44,447 nucleotides of DNA, from NCBI RefSeq assembly GCF_004798905.1, contig NZ_SDMO01000018.1, forward strand, positions 1 through 44,447, read 5' to 3'. Position numbers and translations under genes: made by a program. How positions within the stretch are numbered: the first letter of the stretch is position 1; every line of letters begins with the position of its first letter. Of this stretch, positions 42,948 to 44,447 are shown one piece after another. The notes under the pieces were generated by a model. That model was given only the letters and a program-made list of their open reading frames with translations, was not told the origin of the DNA and searched no databases. Source of the DNA: Halomonas borealis. GTDB lineage: Bacteria > Pseudomonadota > Gammaproteobacteria > Pseudomonadales > Halomonadaceae.

Positions 42948-44351
42948 ATGACTCAGTCAGTCTCCGCGCGCTTCAACGCGCTGGATCGCGATCATCACCT
43001 TCATCCTTTTACCGACTTCAAGGCGCTCGGCGAGGAAGGTTGCCGGGTCATCACCGCGGCCCAGGGCGTATACATCGAGGACGCCGACGGCCATCGCATC
43101 CTCGATGGCATGGCCGGACTGTGGTGCGTGAACCTGGGCTATGGTCGCCAGGAGCTGGTCGATGCGGCGACCGAGCAGCTCCAGCAACTGCCTTTCTATA
43201 ACACCTTCTTCAAGACCACCCATCCACCGGCGGTGGAGCTGGCCGAGACGCTGTGTCGCTTGGCGCCGGCCCACATGAACCGGGTGTTCTTCACCGGCTC
43301 GGGATCCGAGGCCAACGACACCATGCTGCGCATGGTGCGTCGCTATTGGGCGCTCAAGGGCAAGCCGGAGAAGCAGTGGATCATCGGCCGCGAGAACGGC
43401 TACCACGGCTCCACCGTGGCGGGCATGAGCCTGGGCGGCATGGCGCCCATGCATGACCAGGGCGGCCCCTGCGTGCCGGGCATCACCCATGTGCGCCAGC
43501 CCTACTGGTTCGGCGAAGGCCGCGACATGAGCCGGGATGACTTCGGACGCGCCTGCGCCGAGGCCATCGAGGCGAAGATCCTCGAACTCGGCGAAGAGCG
43601 CGTGGCGGCGGTCATCGCCGAGCCGGTGCAGGGTGCCGGTGGGGCCATCATCCCGCCCGAGAGCTATTGGCCGGCGGTCAAGGCGGTGCTGGCCAAGTAC
43701 GATATCCTGCTGGTGGCCGATGAGGTCATCTGTGGCTTCGGTCGCCTCGGCGAGTGGTTCGGCAGTGTTCACTATGGTCTCGAGCCGGACCTGATGCCGG
43801 TCGCCAAGGGGCTCTCTTCCGGATACCTGCCGATCGGCGGCGTACTGGTGGGGGATCGCGTCGCCGAGACGCTGATCGAGGATGGCGGCGAGTTCTATCA
43901 CGGCTTCACCTACTCCGGCCATCCGGCCTGCGCGGCGGTGGCGCTGAAGAACCTGCGGCTGATGGAAGCCGAAGGCGTGGTGGAGCGCGTGCGCGACGAC
44001 GTCGGCCCCTACCTGGCCGAGCGCTGGGCGGAGCTGGCGCGGCATCCCTTGGTCGGCGAGGCCCGTTCGTTGGGGCTAATCGGCGCCCTGGAGATCGTCG
44101 CCGACAAGGCCAGCGGCGAGCGCTTCGACAAGTCACTGTCGGCGGGCAACCTGTGTCGCGATATCTGTTTCGAGACCGGGCTGGTGATGCGCTCCGTGGG
44201 CGATATCATGGTCATCTCTCCCCCCCTGGTCATCACGCGCGAGGAGATCGACGAACTGGTGCGCCTGGCCTGGGCGGCGCTCGACGAGACGGCGCGTCGC
44301 CTCGTGGCTCAAGGGGCAACCATCCACGCAACCGAGGAGATGCCCGCATGA
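42948..44351 (+). CDS. spuC: Putrescine--pyruvate (omega-amino) aminotransferase
   Basis: This class-III PLP aminotransferase moves the amino group of putrescine to pyruvate, giving 4-aminobutyraldehyde and alanine. The 467-residue product has DGMAGLWCVNLGYG, PFYNTFFKTTHPP, FFTGSGSEANDTMLRM, YHGSTVAGMSLGG, the Asp of VADEVICGFGRLG that holds PLP, and the PLP lysine in VAKGLSSGYLPIGG, which resembles SpuC of Pseudomonas. Related enzymes accept beta-alanine or other omega-amines, so the substrate is inferred from context. The start is ATG 42948, with GGGAGG. It overlaps puuC by 4 bases. Confidence 0.88.
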   Translation: MTQSVSARFNALDRDHHLHPFTDFKALGEEGCRVITAAQGVYIEDADGHRILDGMAGLWCVNLGYGRQELVDAATEQLQQLPFYNTFFKTTHPPAVELAETLCRLAPAHMNRVFFTGSGSEANDTMLRMVRRYWALKGKPEKQWIIGRENGYHGSTVAGMSLGGMAPMHDQGGPCVPGITHVRQPYWFGEGRDMSRDDFGRACAEAIEAKILELGEERVAAVIAEPVQGAGGAIIPPESYWPAVKAVLAKYDILLVADEVICGFGRLGEWFGSVHYGLEPDLMPVAKGLSSGYLPIGGVLVGDRVAETLIEDGGEFYHGFTYSGHPACAAVALKNLRLMEAEGVVERVRDDVGPYLAERWAELARHPLVGEARSLGLIGALEIVADKASGERFDKSLSAGNLCRDICFETGLVMRSVGDIMVISPPLVITREEIDELVRLAWAALDETARRLVAQGATIHATEEMPA

Positions 44352-44447
44352 ACCGCCCCCAATGCCTGGCCGACTGGCAGGACGAGGCCGACTCCCTGAA
44401 GGCGAGCCTCGAGACCCGCGCCTATATCGACGACGCCTTCGTCGATG
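44348..44447 (+). CDS. puuC: Aldehyde dehydrogenase, N-terminal fragment (PuuC-like)
   Basis: Only the first 33 codons are in the window; the gene continues past the end. The peptide contains LADWQDEADSL and ETRAYIDDAFVD, which resembles the start of E. coli PuuC (gamma-glutamyl-gamma-aminobutyraldehyde dehydrogenase) and relatives. It would oxidise the aldehydes made by PuuB or SpuC. It overlaps spuC by ATGA, so the two are coupled. Confidence 0.75.
   Translation, partial: MNRPQCLADWQDEADSLKASLETRAYIDDAFVD

Overview
The window is high-GC, gene-dense gammaproteobacterial chromosome. It most resembles Halomonas or a close relative (Halomonadaceae). This rests on the protein sequences and on the gene order ychF-pth-rplY-prs-tRNA(Gln)-ispE-lolB-TPR lipoprotein, divergent from hemA-prfA-prmC-moeB, an order I know from Pseudomonas and relatives. 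No phage, transposase, integrase, CRISPR array or defence system was seen.

Layout. (1) 1-16160 is a housekeeping block: tRNA-Asn, prc protease, M18 aminopeptidase, elongator tRNA-Met, then the translation, PRPP, isoprenoid and lipoprotein-sorting cluster on the minus strand, and hemA-prfA-prmC-lrp-moeB on the plus strand. (2) 16161-22621 is metabolic: a TRAP transporter (dctPQM type) with two palindromes upstream, then an XRE-cupin regulator divergent from tdh-kbl (threonine to glycine and acetyl-CoA) with a pair of similar operator-like sites between them. (3) 22629-28235 holds a polyamine-type ABC transporter (potABCD) and puuB. (4) 28496-36354 holds a glycine-zipper protein, then a complete soluble NAD-linked formate dehydrogenase operon (fdsG-fdsB-fdsA-fdhD-fdsD, minus strand) divergent from a ModE/LysR-like regulator. 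(5) 36403-44447 returns to putrescine catabolism: puuA and puuD divergent, spuC followed by the start of puuC, and two NhaC-family antiporters. One antiporter carries an unusual exported N-terminal domain.

How the genes work together. The ABC transporter imports putrescine or spermidine. PuuA glutamylates putrescine, PuuB oxidises it, PuuC (cut by the window end) oxidises the aldehyde and PuuD releases GABA. SpuC offers a direct transamination route to 4-aminobutyraldehyde. The two putrescine blocks are separated by the fds operon, but their AT-rich promoter regions share short words, which suggests common control. No PuuR-type regulator is visible; lrp lies at 14908.

The most notable non-coding signals are tandem 7-bp repeats in three intergenic spots, a promoter-spanning inverted repeat at tRNA-Met, structured leaders before rplY and potA, and the paired palindromes upstream of the TRAP operon. 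No gap between genes exceeds 300 bases. Most genes are intact and recognisable. I did not find a clearly unprecedented multi-gene system; the best leads are regulatory elements and the fused NhaC protein.
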